Assembly (NCBI GenBank): GCA_016617855.1
Contig: JAECUM010009487.1
Span: 36,030 to 100,029 of the forward strand
DNA: 64,000 bases
Direction: 5' to 3'
Source: Megalonaias nervosa
Taxonomy: Eukaryota > Mollusca > Bivalvia > Unionida > Unionidae
Program-made: the position numbers and the translations under genes
Shown: piece after piece, positions 12,301 through 27,300 of the stretch
Layout of the letters: every line of letters starts with the position of its first letter
Position numbering within the stretch: position 1 is the first letter of the stretch
The notes under the pieces: generated by a model
The model's database searches: none
The model's input: the letters and a program-made list of their open reading frames with translations, nothing else
Told to the model about the DNA's origin: nothing

Positions 12301-15300
12301 GTTTAAAAATAATGGTATTCTATGCTTAAATTCATGTGCCAGTCTATGTATAAAAGCTTAAATAGGACCATCATTGCCATATTTGGATTTGTAGTCAAGG
12401 ATTTTTGAAGGAAAATATGCTATCTTTCAGATTTATAGAGGTAATTTAACATGAGTTGATGTGTATTATTTTGGTGGTACATTCTGCTATCAAAGACAGT
12501 CTTTACATAATAAAAACAATATAGATATTAGAACTGAGTCATGCTGTTAGGTAACTTTCTTGCAAAGATTGAGACTTATTATGAATGGCAGTACATGTCC
12601 ATGATGAACAAAAGAAATATAAGTAACAGAAATGCAACCAGAAATCTCATTTTTGAAAGAAAGACTGAAACATTGTCATGAAATCGTTTGTTTGGCAAGC
12701 AAGGATATAAATCTTCTAGACCACTTTTGACAACTTGCCAGGCACATCAATACACAAACCCAACAACAAAGATATTAACTTTTCAGACAAAATATTTGGG
12801 AAAAATAATAAGTTTCAAAAATTATATGGACAGAAAGAAAAGTGATTATATTGTTAAAATGAGGATGTTTAAGTCCATGACAGTATATTTCATGGTCTGC
12901 TGACTTGGCATCAAGTATGCAGCATGAATTGCCCATCAACTTTTTCTATTTAAGACTTCTTAGAGATCACTGGACCAGTTTTAACAGAATTTAGTCAGGA
13001 GCTTGCTGGCATAAGTTTTCAAGTTTGTAAATTTCATGTGTGTTGCTGACAAACATGGCCACCAGTATTAAAAGGAGAAAAAGAAACTTGGAACAACTTC
13101 ACAAAAACTGCTCAACATAATCGGACCAAATTTGACAAAGCATGATGGTGTATAAAGGAGTTTGAAGTTTAAGCCAGAAAAAATAAATACAATTTGACCC
13201 AATTTAACATAGTGTCATGACATAAAGGTTTTCAAATTTTAACAAATGATGCTAATTGGCCAACAGATATGGCCACCCTTACTAAAATCAGAAAAACCTT
13301 TAAATGCTATGATCTCATAAAATAGGGCAACAGAAGTTGACAAGTTTTAACAGAAAGTATCCTGGCATGAAAGACATGATTTGCACAAATGTTGACCATT
13401 TGCAATGAAATTTTGACACCAGTACTAAAAACAGATAAACCTCTAAAGGATTTCTCAAATAGCATTTGGTTAAATTTGAAAGAGAAAACTATGGCATGAA
13501 TAGCTTTCAAATTTGTACAGATGGTAAAAATGTCATCGTATATGGCTACCATTACCTAACACAGAAATAGAAAAGAACTGCTTAATTGAATTTCCAGGCA
13601 GAAAGGCCTTTCTATAGTGGAGAAAAGATATTAATATGCCATGAGATATGGAAGAAGATTAAACAAAATAGGGAAACCTTCAAACATTTGTTTTCATAAC
13701 ATATGCTGTCAACAGCAATAGAAGAGTTTTTTTCAGAAAGCATCAGAAATGATCCGTATATCTTGGTCAACTGCATTTGCATTTGGCTATTAGGCAGATG
13801 TCCGTTGAACAGTTTAAATTCCACTTGGATCTCTTGTAATAATCTTATATTTAGTAGTCGTGTTTATATGTGTGTGTATATGAACTGATTAGAATTCAAA
13901 TTTGACCAGTTAGAGAGAAAGTGTGATGATTTTGCAAATTTGTTGAGATGATGCTGATCTGGAATCAAACATGGCTTCTGTTATCAAAAACAAAAAAGAA
14001 GTCTTTGAATGACGCCACAAAAACTGCTTAGCAGGATTTAGCCAAATTGGACAAAAGTCATCCCACTCATGCTGGTCGTTTCAAATTTATACAGACGATA
14101 TCAATCTGCCATCAGATATGGCTACACCACTAAAAACTGTGAACCCTTTCATTGACTTCTTTTTTAGATTTGGCCAAATCTGATAAAAGCATCCTGACAG
14201 TGAGAGCTTTACCATTACCAAAATCAGAAGAAAAAAAATTTAAGCAACTTATTTCACAATGCTGTTTAACAGAATTGACCAACTTTGACATAGAGCATAA
14301 TGGCCTTTCATTATTGGACAAATGAAGTTGATGTACCATCATGTGTGGAATAATGATACAAAAAAAATTGAAATAGTTTTCATACTGTGGTCAGTATCAT
14401 TTCTACAGAAAGCATTTATGCATATGGCTGTGTGGCAGATGTCAGCAAGGTGAGCGATCTAGAGCCCACTTGGGCTCTTTTTGCATTGAGCTCCTGACAG
14501 TTTTGTGCGCCATATAAACAGTACAATACTGCCTTGCTTTGCTCTCTTCTTATTTTCTAATCTTCAACGTTTTTTGTTTCAGGGACCCATGTTTCAACTT
14601 GTGGACCTCTTTGCGCCACCAGAGATATGCTTGATGGCCAATGTGACAGAGGTATTATTATGAGAATGTTAAGAAAATTACAGTACTTTCAAAAAGTTTG
14701 GAAGAAAGCTGAAATTTTCCAAAAGTATTCATTTAAGCATAAGTGATATGATATAATTTGTGCCAGTCCCTAGAGTCTGATTTGTATTTTGCAGATGTTT
14801 ATATTACAGTCTTCACAGCTGTAAATAAGCAGTCATCACAGCTGTAGTTAAACGGTCATCACAGCTGTAGTTAAACAGTCATCACAGCTGTAGACAAACA
14901 GTCATCTCAGATGTAGATAAGCAGTCATCACAGCTGTAGATAAACAATCCTCACAGCTGTAATAAGTGGTCATCACATCTGTAAATAAGCCTTCATCACA
15001 GCTATAGATGTGGTCATCACAGCTGTAGATAAGCAGTCATCAAATTGGTAGATAAAGCGGTCATCACAGCTGTTGATAAGCAGCATATCTGTGTATTTTA
15101 TGTAGATGATTTTATTTAATACATATAAAAAAAATATTTTAGTGCATTCAGATTATGTGAAGCATTTTAAATTGAACTTTTTAATCTCAAGTTGTCTGTG
15201 TATTGCACCTGCAATAGGCACAGTCCGTGTTGTATGATGGGTGTATGTGATCAGTATAAACTTAGCTATTGCTTCACATGCCAGGTGTTCTTTGCATGTT

Positions 15301-18300
15301 TGAAATGAAAGCACGGTTAAACCTGCTTTGAAAGAGCACTATTGTGAGAGACCCCTGTCTTGATTTACTAGATTCTCAGTGCATGGAGTTAATGATTATA
15401 TATTGTTATGGCCTATCATAAGAGACTACCAGTATCAAGAGACTATGATTTTTTTGACAGAAGGGTTGGTCTTTCAAGACATTTTCTGCAGAGCAGGATT
15501 ATTGTGAGAACACTCAACTTAAATCATATAATGTGAAACACTTTAAATTTGTTGGTTCCATTTTCATGGTTTTTATCGGTTAGCTAGATGTAGGTGATTC
15601 ATATGCTTCTTTCTTTCTTTTAATACCATGGCTATCTATAGTGATGAGAATGTGAAATATACATCAGGATAAGTGCATGAATGACACAGATTGCTAGAAC
15701 TAATTGGTTACAATTTAATTGAAATGCAAAATTTCATCAGCATGAAAAACTCCTGTAAGGTTGTAATGACTATACGTGATGCATATTAATAAATGCAGAT
15801 TTACTCAATGTCTGTGTCCCTTATTTCCCAAAGCACATATTATTCCCATTTATATGCACATTTTGTGCATTTGAACTAAATAAACAATCAGCAGATTAGT
15901 CCTGCTTTCTCAAAGCCCATTTCAATCAGGTGCCTCCAGGTGCTACTTTGTAATGTGTGCAGGTAAGCCACTTACCGTGAATTAGCTTAGGGAAGATGTT
16001 TTCAAGTCAACTGAGATCTGATCTTAATGTACTTCTCCACTGTCTGTATCTTTGCAGTTCATGTTATACATATTTTGCAACAATTCCTTCAGAACTAGTC
16101 ATCACAATACATGCATTAGTAATACAGGCAGTCATTGGAACTTTGCGGATCCAATTTTGGTCCATGAGGTCAAGGTCACCCAGCAAGAAGGGGTTCCGGT
16201 GGGGGAGGGGGGAGGGCATTAAATTCACTGAATTTATTTGTTTTTTCATCTGTGTTACATTTATCTGCACATAGTTTTGTGATTCTATTGTAGGGTCATA
16301 AACAGTATCCATGTTTATTCCAATAGAAGTATGATCATTGATGGATTATACATGAACAGATGATGAACAATAAAAGTATCTTGTTTTCGAGTCATAAATA
16401 TAGGTTACTGCATTTGTGTTGGAAAATATGAACAAGTTTTTTTTTCTGAATAATACTGCATGACTTTGGGAATGCAGTATTATTCTGAAACAAAATGAGT
16501 TCATATATCAAGGTATCTTGTTTTTGTGGCATAATCCTTGTATCTTAACCTGCCTCCAAATTTTAGGAGGGTGGAGCTATTTTCTGTTTGTGTGTCTTTC
16601 TTTTTCTGTCTGTTTATGCATCTCCATCTGCCTTTGTCATTCCTTTTCTATTTCCTATGTATAAGTTTAATTTTGCTGATATTTATCTTTCAGTTTTTTA
16701 TTAATAACAACATCCCATATGACCCAGAGTATGTGTTTCATGATGTCAGGGTAAGTGGAGACAAGATCATTTGAAGTGCTGACTACGGTAAAATTTTAAT
16801 TATATGGATGCCTTGTTTCCAGTCTTTTAAATCATACAGATAAATGGAGTATCAATATATCAGTGTTATCTGGGCAGTCTGGACAGTATTTCTATTTGCT
16901 GAGAAGTCTTAGTAATAAATATTTTGCTGTAGTGATATGCTTGTCCGTTTGAATGGCTCAGTCGATTGCATGCTAGACTTGTAACTAAGAGGATGCAAGT
17001 TAAGTCAGCCCAGATTGGCTACCGTGGTCTGACTTTGAGCAAGGCACTTTGCTCCTAATATCTTGGTACTAATTAACCTACTGGTGTTGCTGTTCCATTA
17101 AAACATGAAAGTCTGATTATCCTACCCATATATCGCAAATTTAACAAAGTTCATGTCCATGCTGATGATAATATTTGAAAGTCTTCAAGTTTCATGTGAC
17201 TAGCCAAGGGATACTTTTTTTGTTGAAGATACATCAATACTTTATCTCCACACTTTACCTGATCACAAATACATTAAGTGTACCACTACTACCTTGAAAT
17301 CCAGCCTTGTTTATAGCAACAAGGTGCACAGTCATCTGCCTACCTTGGTAGACATCAGACAAGAATGATCTCCATTTCATGGGCTGGTGCCAGATCCGTT
17401 CCCAATGTCAGTTAATACTGGTCTTTCAAGGAAGTTCCTTTTTATATACTTAAAAGAATTCACACTTTATTGGACTAATTTCATCTTATAGTATACATGT
17501 CAGTGCCTTTTAAGTTACCTGACCTAAAATCATAGTACTTAGTATATGATTCAGTCAGGTAACTGTCTGTTATTGCATGCCAAGAGGTAGTTCATATTGA
17601 TGTCATTATTTTACACATTTGTGTTTGTCTTTTGCATCCTTTTTTCGGAGAGTTCATGCAGCATTTGGTTTTCACCATTATATGCTATTGTTTTGCTCTC
17701 CATAATTACAGGTGTAAATATGAGCAGGACCAAGTATTTTTAGCTGGCAGGAGATTACCATGTTACCTGTTTCTGTTGTGTGGGGTGCAATTCGGCCCAT
17801 ACCAGTGTCATATGCACATGGTCAGAAGATGTATGGGCAGCTGTCTAGGCCTAGCAGCCTGGTCACAGATAACAATGAACTATTTTCTCAATATATACAG
17901 TCCTTGCTTCTGACATATGAAATTGCTGACTTTGACTTCTGGTATTCCAGGCAGCAGCATCAAAGAATGAATAGTCTCTGTCCCATACCAGACAGCTCCA
18001 GCACTGGTTTCAGCTCAGTCATAATTTGGCAACATCTGCAGCAACAACTCAATCTTGGATGTCTGGTACCTTTCATAGACCACTGACAATTCACTCTGGA
18101 ACACTGAACAGCTCTGGTGCTGACCCCAGTTACATCGTAACCTGGCACTGACTACCACTGTGTTCCAGTTTATGATGCCCACTGTCATTCCTGTACCATC
18201 AGTCACAACCAAATACCAGTTATGGCAGCGCTCTAGTCTTAAATGTTTGATACCATTCTCGGACCATATATGATTTGCTTAAGGAACATGTGGCAGCTTT

Positions 18301-21300
18301 TTAGCCACCTGCCCTAGCTCCATGACAAGATGACGCCAATAATGGCATTGAATCAGTCATGGATACCCTGTATCTTTCCTTTACCATCGAGGCTCCACAG
18401 TTTAGTTGAATCCCAGTCTTGTTTACTTTCTTTGCCAGCTTTGTCACATGCATTGTAGGAAGCATACATGTCACCCCATTGTTCAGAGTGTAAGCATTCA
18501 CAGACAGATTTTCAAGGGCCAGTGACAAAAGGTGGGAGATGAGGTTAACTTTCATTCCACTTTCTCTCCCTATCAGACTATCCAGCATGAATGACGCCAT
18601 CCTCCTGTAACTCTTTTTACACATGCCAGTAAATTAAAATGGGAAACACTCCACTCCAGTGATCTGTGGGGCTTACAAACTGTTTTGAAGGTTCCCACTA
18701 ATGCCTTCATTATCAAAGGGATCCTTTTGCTACAGACATCCCTAGATATATATTCAGAGCTGACATTCTTTAGAAAGAGATAGTTTCCTCACAAATAGGT
18801 CAGTAGAGATTGTTAAAAATATAAACTTATGGGGGGGATGTTTGCTTCTGACTGTTCTGGGCCAAAGACATTCTTTTGCCAGTCATAAATCTAAGCTTTA
18901 TTAACACTTTCATTTGTGCAACATGGTTTAGAGCCACTTTTGTGCCTATGGCTTCCAGTTATCTTGACCACATTGTGAAAAAGTACCAGATGAGTGATAT
19001 TCATGTCAAGACTTGAAATCCCTTCTGCTTCCATTTTGAGTCCATGTCAACAAGGACAAATCCAGTATTATCCAAAACAGTTTATCCACATGGGTATGCA
19101 GTATAAAATGCATACGAACAGGGTATGTTTTCTTCAGGAACGTAATTTGCAATGGTGTACCAACTCATCCTGAGAATTCCTTTCTCTGTTGGGTCTCAAT
19201 GCAGCAGCAGATTCAGACCTGCCAACCCTCGTGATTTTGGCATGAATTTCATGACTCAAGAGAGTGATTCACAGTTTGAATCTGCATGCAGAAAACATCA
19301 TGAATTACCAAATTCTCAGTCGGCTTAAATCATGAATAGAATAAATTTTTATCCCGTTAAGTGCTAGTCTAAACACAGGAGTCTGACATTTTATCAATAA
19401 AGTACAATGAAATCTCTGACAGCACGAAATCACCTTATCGGTACTATAAATTAACACACTTGCACTCCTTGTGTTAATTTATAGTAGTGATAAGGTGATT
19501 TTGTGTTGTCAGAAATTTCATCGTAATTTATTGATAAAATGTCAGACTCCTGTGGTCTAAATAGCAACAGTGGTCACTGATACCCATAATGGTCCAGTAT
19601 TACTAGTTGCGATGTTAATAGAACTATATTCAATTGTTACAGTTTGCCCTGTAGCAAGCACTGTAAAGTATATAATCTATATTTAGAACAGAAATTTTAC
19701 AAATACTCATGAAGAAAACCGGGGCCCAACTGATTTGTTTAAAAATGGCATATGTAGCAACAGTAATTTTTTTAAAACAAACCACGCTTGTGCCAACACC
19801 ACTAATCGTTAATTGTTCAACATTTCATCTTATGGATTATTACCATTTTGTAATTAAGATAAACAACAGTTAAAATGTTTTCACCTCCATGGAGAAAGAT
19901 ATGTATTCCATAATAAGTGAAATATAGATTGGAGTACACCAAAAATTGGCCTTGCATTCAGCCATCAAACATCGATCTACATTATGTTTTTCATACAGTA
20001 ATGTTAGTATGCTGCAAATTTTAGAATTGGGAATGTGTACAGAGGCTCATATCATTGCTTACAATTTACCTGTCATACATGTAGTATTATATATATAATA
20101 ATATTATTATATAGTACATGGATGACAGATAAATTGTAAGCAACGATCCGAGCCTCTGTTGGCATGTGGTAGAATGATGTGAAAAAGCACACAGCTTGCA
20201 AAAGCACAGATATTGGAAAAATTAAGAGGACCCAGCAGATTTCAGCTCTGGAGTACTTTAAGCCACCTACTCAAGTCCTGCAAGCTACCAATGCTGAAGT
20301 ATTGTTTGTGAATTTTCTTGTTGAATATAACTTGCCTTTCGCAGTTGAGATCAGCAACAGTGACAGTGAAAGAGTATTTCCTATTGTAAGGAAAAATAAG
20401 ACAAACTTTAGTGCCTCCTTAGGTGCTGAAAATTTGCCATAATTTTAGTCACCAAGATTAAACAGCAGGCAAGAAGTCTGAACTGTTTTGAAAACAAATT
20501 TACCATAGCCCAATTGAGGAAGTTCAAGTCTGCCACAGCAGGAAATCATGACCAATAGCATGAAGTTTGTGTATATCAGTAAATTTGGCTGCAAATTTTT
20601 ATTTGTAATCAGTGTAAATAATATGTTTTATGTTTAACTTTGGGATATATATATATATATAATGCAGTACTGACCAACAAAGCAGATGGAGCTAGTGTCC
20701 TGGTATAATTTTTCACTAATTGTGTTCAAAATTCACTAATTTTTATCCCTCTGTTCACTAATTGCAAGTCTGGATGGCTGGCAGCTCTGCAGATTGCATC
20801 ATTCTGGGCAGACCATTGCAGATGAATATTTCTTCCCAGTGGCAACCAAAGCTTTGCCTTGTTAATGAAGCAGTTCCAGTTTTGGGATAAATGAAGTCTC
20901 ATCTAGGCACATGGAATAACCACTCTTGGGTTTTAGCAGGTGTCTAAATGCAGGTTCATGCACCGGAAATTGCAGTCTGCATGCATGGTGGACTGGGATG
21001 TCCACCTTCTGCTTTTGTTTTCAAGAAGTTGGTACCATGTGCCCTCCTCAATACAACCTGTTGCACATTACTCTCAAGGGATGAAGGCCATAGTTGGATC
21101 ATTTCAGTTATGGTAATAGCAGCAGACTGAAAGGGGTATTCACATTCTATCTGACAACTCCACTGTGGTAAATTGTATCAGATATCCAGAGGGGACCATA
21201 TCCTCAGACTTTTGTCTTTTCCCAGGTGTTGTCATCAATAACAAATCCATATTCAAGTTTGACATATTCCAGACAGACTTAATGTACTGGCAGACTTAAT

Positions 21301-24300
21301 CCAACAGAATCTAGCTAATCAGCCTTCAGACACATCATTGCCCACTGTGACCATCCTGAGATGGATTTGACTTGCAGTGAGTTGAAAAGCAAAGCTACTA
21401 ATCTTTGTTTTTCCAATCCCAGATCCAGAAGCCACAGCAGATGATGAACTTCCCATGGATTAGAAGGATATTGGAGTACACACTTTCTCACTAACCCCTC
21501 TGATCTCAAAAGTCTTGCAGAAAGGAAGGGAATCAAATTTTTTTCTTCTCTCTTCAAGTGGGAGAAGTTACGGGTAAAACTCATTTAAAATTAGAAGTGG
21601 AAATTCCAATGAAGGTTGTGGTCTCTCCTCATCTGCTTCAGCAACTTTGACAGCAGGCATTTCATCTGAATCCAGAACTATTTAACCAGCAAATATGGAT
21701 CATATCAAATAAGCCCTAAGGGCCAACAGGCCAAGTCATGGACAGAATGACTTAGGCAGAAATGCCCATTACTCTGAAGGTATATGAGGGTAAGTGGAGA
21801 GTGTTTTTCCAGTGGTGTAAGTGGGAATGTATCATTATGCTTAAAGCCTTGATAAAAAAAATAGCCAACTTGACACTATGGCTCTTGCGAGGATTAAAGT
21901 TAGAACCCATTACTATAAAAGGCTGCCATTGTAGAATCTCAGACATGATTCATCATCACAGGGAGGAGGACATAGTCCAAAACAAAGATCTCTGTCATCT
22001 TTTCGTGAATTTTGACTTATCATGACTGAAAGCTTTGGCCCTGTTTCTGAAATGGAATTGACCTCTGGTTCTTACATGACTAAACAAAGCACATTTGACA
22101 GTTCAAAATTTATCTGCAGCCTCTTTGAATCATATTGGCTGTAAAACATGCTTTCTGGTCATTCATGCATCACCAGGCAGAAATGATGAGATAATTGCCT
22201 TGTTAGTTGATCCAAGCTACCAGCAGTTTCTTCATGATGGTTGGATTTCACAGTGCTAAGAACAGGCCCCAATTCATCTGGAATCTGTCCTTTATTCAGA
22301 GACCTCTTTCCTTGTTTGATCCTCCAACTTGTGCATCTACGGGAGCTGGTAAGGGTAATAAAGGGGTACCAGACAGGAACCAAGCTGGTGCAGAGAGGGA
22401 GATCTTGTTTATTTCTTCCATTGAAAGAAGAAAGGACAATATTTCAGCTCAGGGTAGCATCTTGGATAAGATGGGTTATATGCTTATATTATAGAGAACT
22501 AACCCAGGACCAAATGAATATCTTTTACAGTTCAGGTCATAAGGTTAGATCAATAGCTACTAGTATAGCATGCAAGTGAAACTTTTCCCGGGCATTATCC
22601 AAGACATGGAGTGGACAACAGAGATGACTTTCTTTAGCTTATTACCTCACATATATTTTATTCCAAAGAGCTCAGTTTGATTTGATGGAGCCTATTGGAG
22701 TAGTATGACAGATAACTTTCCCGGGTCAGTCAGCAGTTTCACAGTGATGCAACCACATGACTTGCACTGGATTGGACTTGGCAGAGGGGAGGGGGCATTT
22801 TTCTTTTTTAGCCATGTCTGGGGATATTGAGATACTAATCTAGTTCACGTATTTCACATAACTTGAAGTTGCTTCATATACTTTAGTCTTTTCCAGGAAA
22901 ATCGGTGTAATATGCACCACTTATTACCTATTTACTTTAGGTATTATGACAGGGTAACATATTTGAAGAAGAAACCAATTTTTAAAGTGAAATATTCTTC
23001 TTTGATAATACTTGCCCAATCAGACCTATCTGCAGTCACTGCTGCAGCATGAACTGAAGTAATGACAGGATTCAGCATTAATCCTTGTTGCCAAAGTAAG
23101 ATCACTCTTGTCTGACACCCACATTGAAGGATTCAGCATTAATCCTTGTTGCCAAAGTAAGATCACTCTTGTCTGACACCCACATTGAAGGAAAAAGAAA
23201 CAGTCAGCTTAAACAGCAGTCAGCACATAAGTATAAAAGTGATATTTAGATTGTTGTCCATTCCTGGAAAGACAACAACAGCATTTGTTGGATATCACAT
23301 CAGGTTGGAAGATCTAGCAAAACCATTGACCTGCATGGGATTTGGAACTGCAGTTTCTGAAACTGAAGTCTATGTCGTTAAAAGTCTAAGCGTAGTTTTG
23401 TAACTTTTAAGTCATAATGTATAAAAAATAGGGTAGGTATTATCGAAGAAACTTATTTTACTCCCAACCTAGGTTTTCCTCATAGAGTGTTATGCAGTAA
23501 TATTTTATGGATAATAGTGGGTGGGTTGATGGGTAATATTTTAATCTATATTTATATGTTTCATTCTTTTTTTTAAATCTGCTGGTAATAAACGAGGAGA
23601 TCGTAAGTAGTAGCATGTTTATCTGTTCATTAGCACAAGTTTCTTATCACTACCTCCAAACTACTTGGAGGATTGCCATGAAACTTTTCATTCACATGCA
23701 TCCCAAGGTCTAGTTGGACCTTGATGACAATGGTCCTCTGACATCCATGGCTGCCACAGCAGCTGGCTTAAAGATCTTGTTATTGCTACTTCTGTTAAAT
23801 GGATGGTCATATCAGAATTGTGCTGATCTGATACCCAATATGGCTAACACAGCAGCCATCTTGAAAATTTAATCTCTAGTCATCATAGTTGGAAAGTCAT
23901 ATCAACATTATATTTTCACCGGAAGACTGGTCCTAAATGAAAATGGTGCTGCTCAGACATCCATGGCAACCTCAGCAGCCATCTTTAAAATCTTGTTATC
24001 GCCACTCCTTTTGAATATATGGTCATATCAACATGGTGCTTTCACTAAAAGACTTAAGATGATTAGTCATGGTACTAAATTAAAATGGTGATATCTGACA
24101 CTGAGTATAATCATTATGGCAGCCATCTTGAAACTACTAATATGGAAGGCTAATTATGATACCTAGTTGGTCCAGAATGAGGATAGTGCTGATCTGAAGT
24201 CAAATATGGCTGCCACAATGAACCTAGTGGAAATCTTACCACTAATTCTCCTGAATGGATGGTCATGCCATAATGGGATTTTCACCAAAAGTCTTCTAAT

Positions 24301-27300
24301 GATGTTCAGTTTGTTCTGAATGAAAAATGGTGCAGATCTTACATCCATTGTGGTTGCCACAGTAGCTGATTTAAGAGTCTTATCAAGCTAGAATGTTGGA
24401 GATGGTTTCAGTGCACGGTAGTTAAAATGAAGTGGTCTTATCTTAAATTACTGTAAGTTCTTTTTGCCAGCAGTGCATCAGTAGTTTTGAGGGTCTCTTG
24501 TTTACTGTTATACTTAACTACTTTTGTATGGGTTGATATTTGGAGAGATTTTGATACATCTTCTGACAAAATACATTTTATTTTCTTCTTTGTATACATT
24601 CCCCAATCAGATTATGTTAGAAATATTAGCTAGCTATCTCGCAAATCCAACCTTACTAAAAGATGAAAATTATCTTTTCCTGACTTTTTCAGATAGACAA
24701 AGGGCAATAACTCTTGCCCATGACCTCACCTTGGCACTGCCATTGTACACTTCATCTTCCGACAATCTAGCCTTTTGGATCTGTTGTAAGGATTTATCAG
24801 TCTACTGCAGGTTGTGTGCATTATTTTACAATTTCTATCGATCTTGAGTGATTATATCAACTTCTGTGACTTCATCTTTTCAGACCCCTGTCCCACCACA
24901 TTATTGTTGACCTTCTACAAGGTCATAATGAGTTAGTTCAACTTTGACGTTTTTTGCTCACTTCATCCATTACAGACCTCTTATTAGTAAAATTTTAAAG
25001 TGCTGCTTGATAATTTGTGCTTAATTTATTCTCCCTCTTCCTATGGAACAGGTGGGCGATCCAGGTTATTTTGGAGGGGCTTCAGGTTTCATTCATCCAA
25101 CCTCCTCCCATCTCCTCTCCCCTCTTCATGGAAGTACATTTAGATTGGGAGAAGGATGCCGTCCTATAACAGGAGATTTGGTCCATCTTAAAAATATAGG
25201 CAGTGGAGATTGTGCAAAAGCCACAATCAAGGCTGTTTTTAATTCTGAAAGCAAATGGCAGGTTGACGTCTCTGGTCGACTTGAGTTACCACAGCTGATT
25301 CATAGCATTTCCAAACTTCAGGATGGAAACAGCAAGATCAATCTGCCTCTTTGTTCGAAAGGATGAGTATGCCATCAGTCTTGACCCGACCAATGCATAC
25401 CTTCAAGTCCCTATTCACCCTGTGTCCTGCAAATTTATCTGTTTCACTTACCGCTATATTGCTTATCAGTTCAGTTCTTCCCTTTGGCCTCAGCATCATT
25501 ACCTGGGCTTACCCAGATTTATGGATTGCATCATCTCCCTGTTCCAGTCGACATTGTCCACAATGACAACAGTGTCCCTGGACGACATCCTCCAGAAACA
25601 CATGGTAACTCCAAGGCAGGAACGATCTCCTCTCCTTTTAGATTATCTAGGCTTTCTTGTGAACTGGGAAAATTCAGACCTTAGCTCATCCCAGAACTTT
25701 TGTCAGTCTGGGTATGGAGTTCTTGACCAGTTGGAATCGGGTGCGGCTTTCTCATGTTTGCTTAATCAGAATCATCGACTATGTTTCCAACAGGGTTTTG
25801 ATTTCAGTGAAAGAGTTCTTGAAACTCCATGGTTTATTCACAGGGTTCGTAGGGAGCCTAAAAAACCTAAAATATCCTAATGTTTTATTTTAACCTAAAA
25901 AAACCTAAAAAAAGCCTAAAATTTTGATAAGAAACCTTATAAATCAAAAGAAAACCTTAAAAATCTTCAATCCAAATCAGCAGTAAAAAGGTAAATTAAA
26001 GTTTTTATACGAAACGGTTGGCACTGCACAAAAAAAATGTAAGCTGCACTGGAAATCAACTACAGCTGTCTTACATCCGGTTTATCCTGGCTTGCAGTAA
26101 TGGCGAGCAAGACACGTTTTCACATGAGTTGGCTGTCCAAACAGCAGTACACTCCTTGGTTGGACAAAGATGAAGGTGTGTTTTCTGCTAGATGTAAATT
26201 GTGTAAAAAATCGTTCAGTATTATGAGATTGGGTGAAAGTGGCTTACGAATACATGCGAAAGGAATAAAACATCAAGCGAACGAGAAGAGCATATCCTCC
26301 ACCTTCGACTTGAAGAAAGTCTTGACTGTGAGTATAAATATATATTATCTGTCTATCTATCTTTCTGCTTGTCTGAATTATAGCGTTTAAAATAATTTCA
26401 CAGAAATCACATTGAATTTGAAGCCGGTCAGACTATTTACTGGAACAAAGGAAAATACTGGGAGCAAAAATAAAAACTAGTGAAAAAGTTTAAATGTCCG
26501 AAATACTCACTATTTTAGTATTTTCTTGGATCTATATTTATTTAATTACTTTTTACTTTTGCATAATTTTGCTTTATCATCATTATTATCTGAAACTTAA
26601 GTATTTATAAGGGTATTAAAAGGGAGACAACTGTGTCATAACTGTAACAGTAAGCTTACGTCCCCAATTTCAGATTTACAATTTATATATAATTATTCAA
26701 GGTGTTTACCTTTTGTTACTATTATGGTGGGCTCCATTTAAATTAATAATGATAAAACATAATCAATTTAGAAAAGTAAATATAATTTGTGTAGAAACTC
26801 TTCCGACAAGCATTACATTATGGTACACTGAATTCATAGAAAGTACCAGCAGTATAAAAATTATGGCATGAAAAAGGCAGAATTAAATTACAATAAAATA
26901 ATATTTAATATATTCTTAATGGTTTATAAATGTAAAACTTAAGTTGTTTTTTTGTCTTTTTCTAGCGTCAACAGTCTGATTCAGGAAAAGTACTGTTACC
27001 ACAAATCCAAATTCTCAACCATCCTGTTCAGTAGTGTCTACAACCTCAGCATCTATTAAAGATCATGTAGCAAAAGAAGACACATTAAAAGCAGAAATTA
27101 TTTGGACATTGCATACAATAGATAAACACTGCAGCTTTTCATCAAATTCTGGAATAGCAAAAGTATTCCAGTACATGTTTCCTGATAGTGCAGTTGCCAA
27201 AAAGTTCAGTCTTTCAGACAGGAAAATATCATATTTGGCTTCATTTGGATTGGCTCCATATTTTACATCTCTTCTGGAGGATCTGATAAAATGTGAAGAA

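Larger units (their letters stand above)
10668..14582 (+). other. NT5DC intron 4
   Basis: 10668-11600 and 11770-12950 hold no recognisable element. A probable tRNA-derived SINE lies at 11605-11765 and degenerate tandem repeats at 12955-14440. Confidence 0.7.
19214..20789 (+). mobile_element. hAT element 1, internally deleted, inserted in DIRS copy 1
   Basis: Ends CAGACCTGCCAACCCTCG and, reverse-complemented, CAGAGCTGCCAGCCATCC. Flanking direct repeat CAGATT at 19208-19213 and 20790-20795. A short frame (20179-20442) joins an N-terminal hAT segment ([18 protein letters not shown]) directly to the C-terminal dimerisation motif ([17 protein letters not shown]), so most of the transposase is deleted. 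It also contains two large hairpins (19369-19560, 20039-20159). Confidence 0.85.
18640..23030 (+). mobile_element. DIRS-like retrotransposon, copy 1 (decayed, split by a hAT)
   Basis: Coding traces aligned to copies 2 and 3: the 'NAAAD' segment ending at 19213 and resuming at 20790 ([17 protein letters not shown]); an RNase H-like stretch near 21137-21220 ([20 protein letters not shown]); and a tyrosine-recombinase-side segment near 21890-22130 ([14 protein letters not shown], then [13 protein letters not shown]) that matches copy 2. Many stops and frameshifts are present. A 3' hairpin region at 22950-23022 corresponds to 31095-31170 of copy 2. DIRS elements encode RT, RNase H and a tyrosine recombinase rather than an integrase. 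The 5' boundary is not defined. Confidence 0.75.

Noticed and set aside
14810..15085. CRISPR-like regular repeats
   Set aside because: No unique spacers; units are directly adjacent and diverged, in a eukaryotic intron.
22207..22579. Overlapping plus-strand frames as a host gene
   Set aside because: They fall in the decayed 3' part of DIRS copy 1 and have no conserved domain of their own.
24163..24360. Minus-strand frame in T2 repeats
   Set aside because: Chance frame within degenerate tandem repeats.
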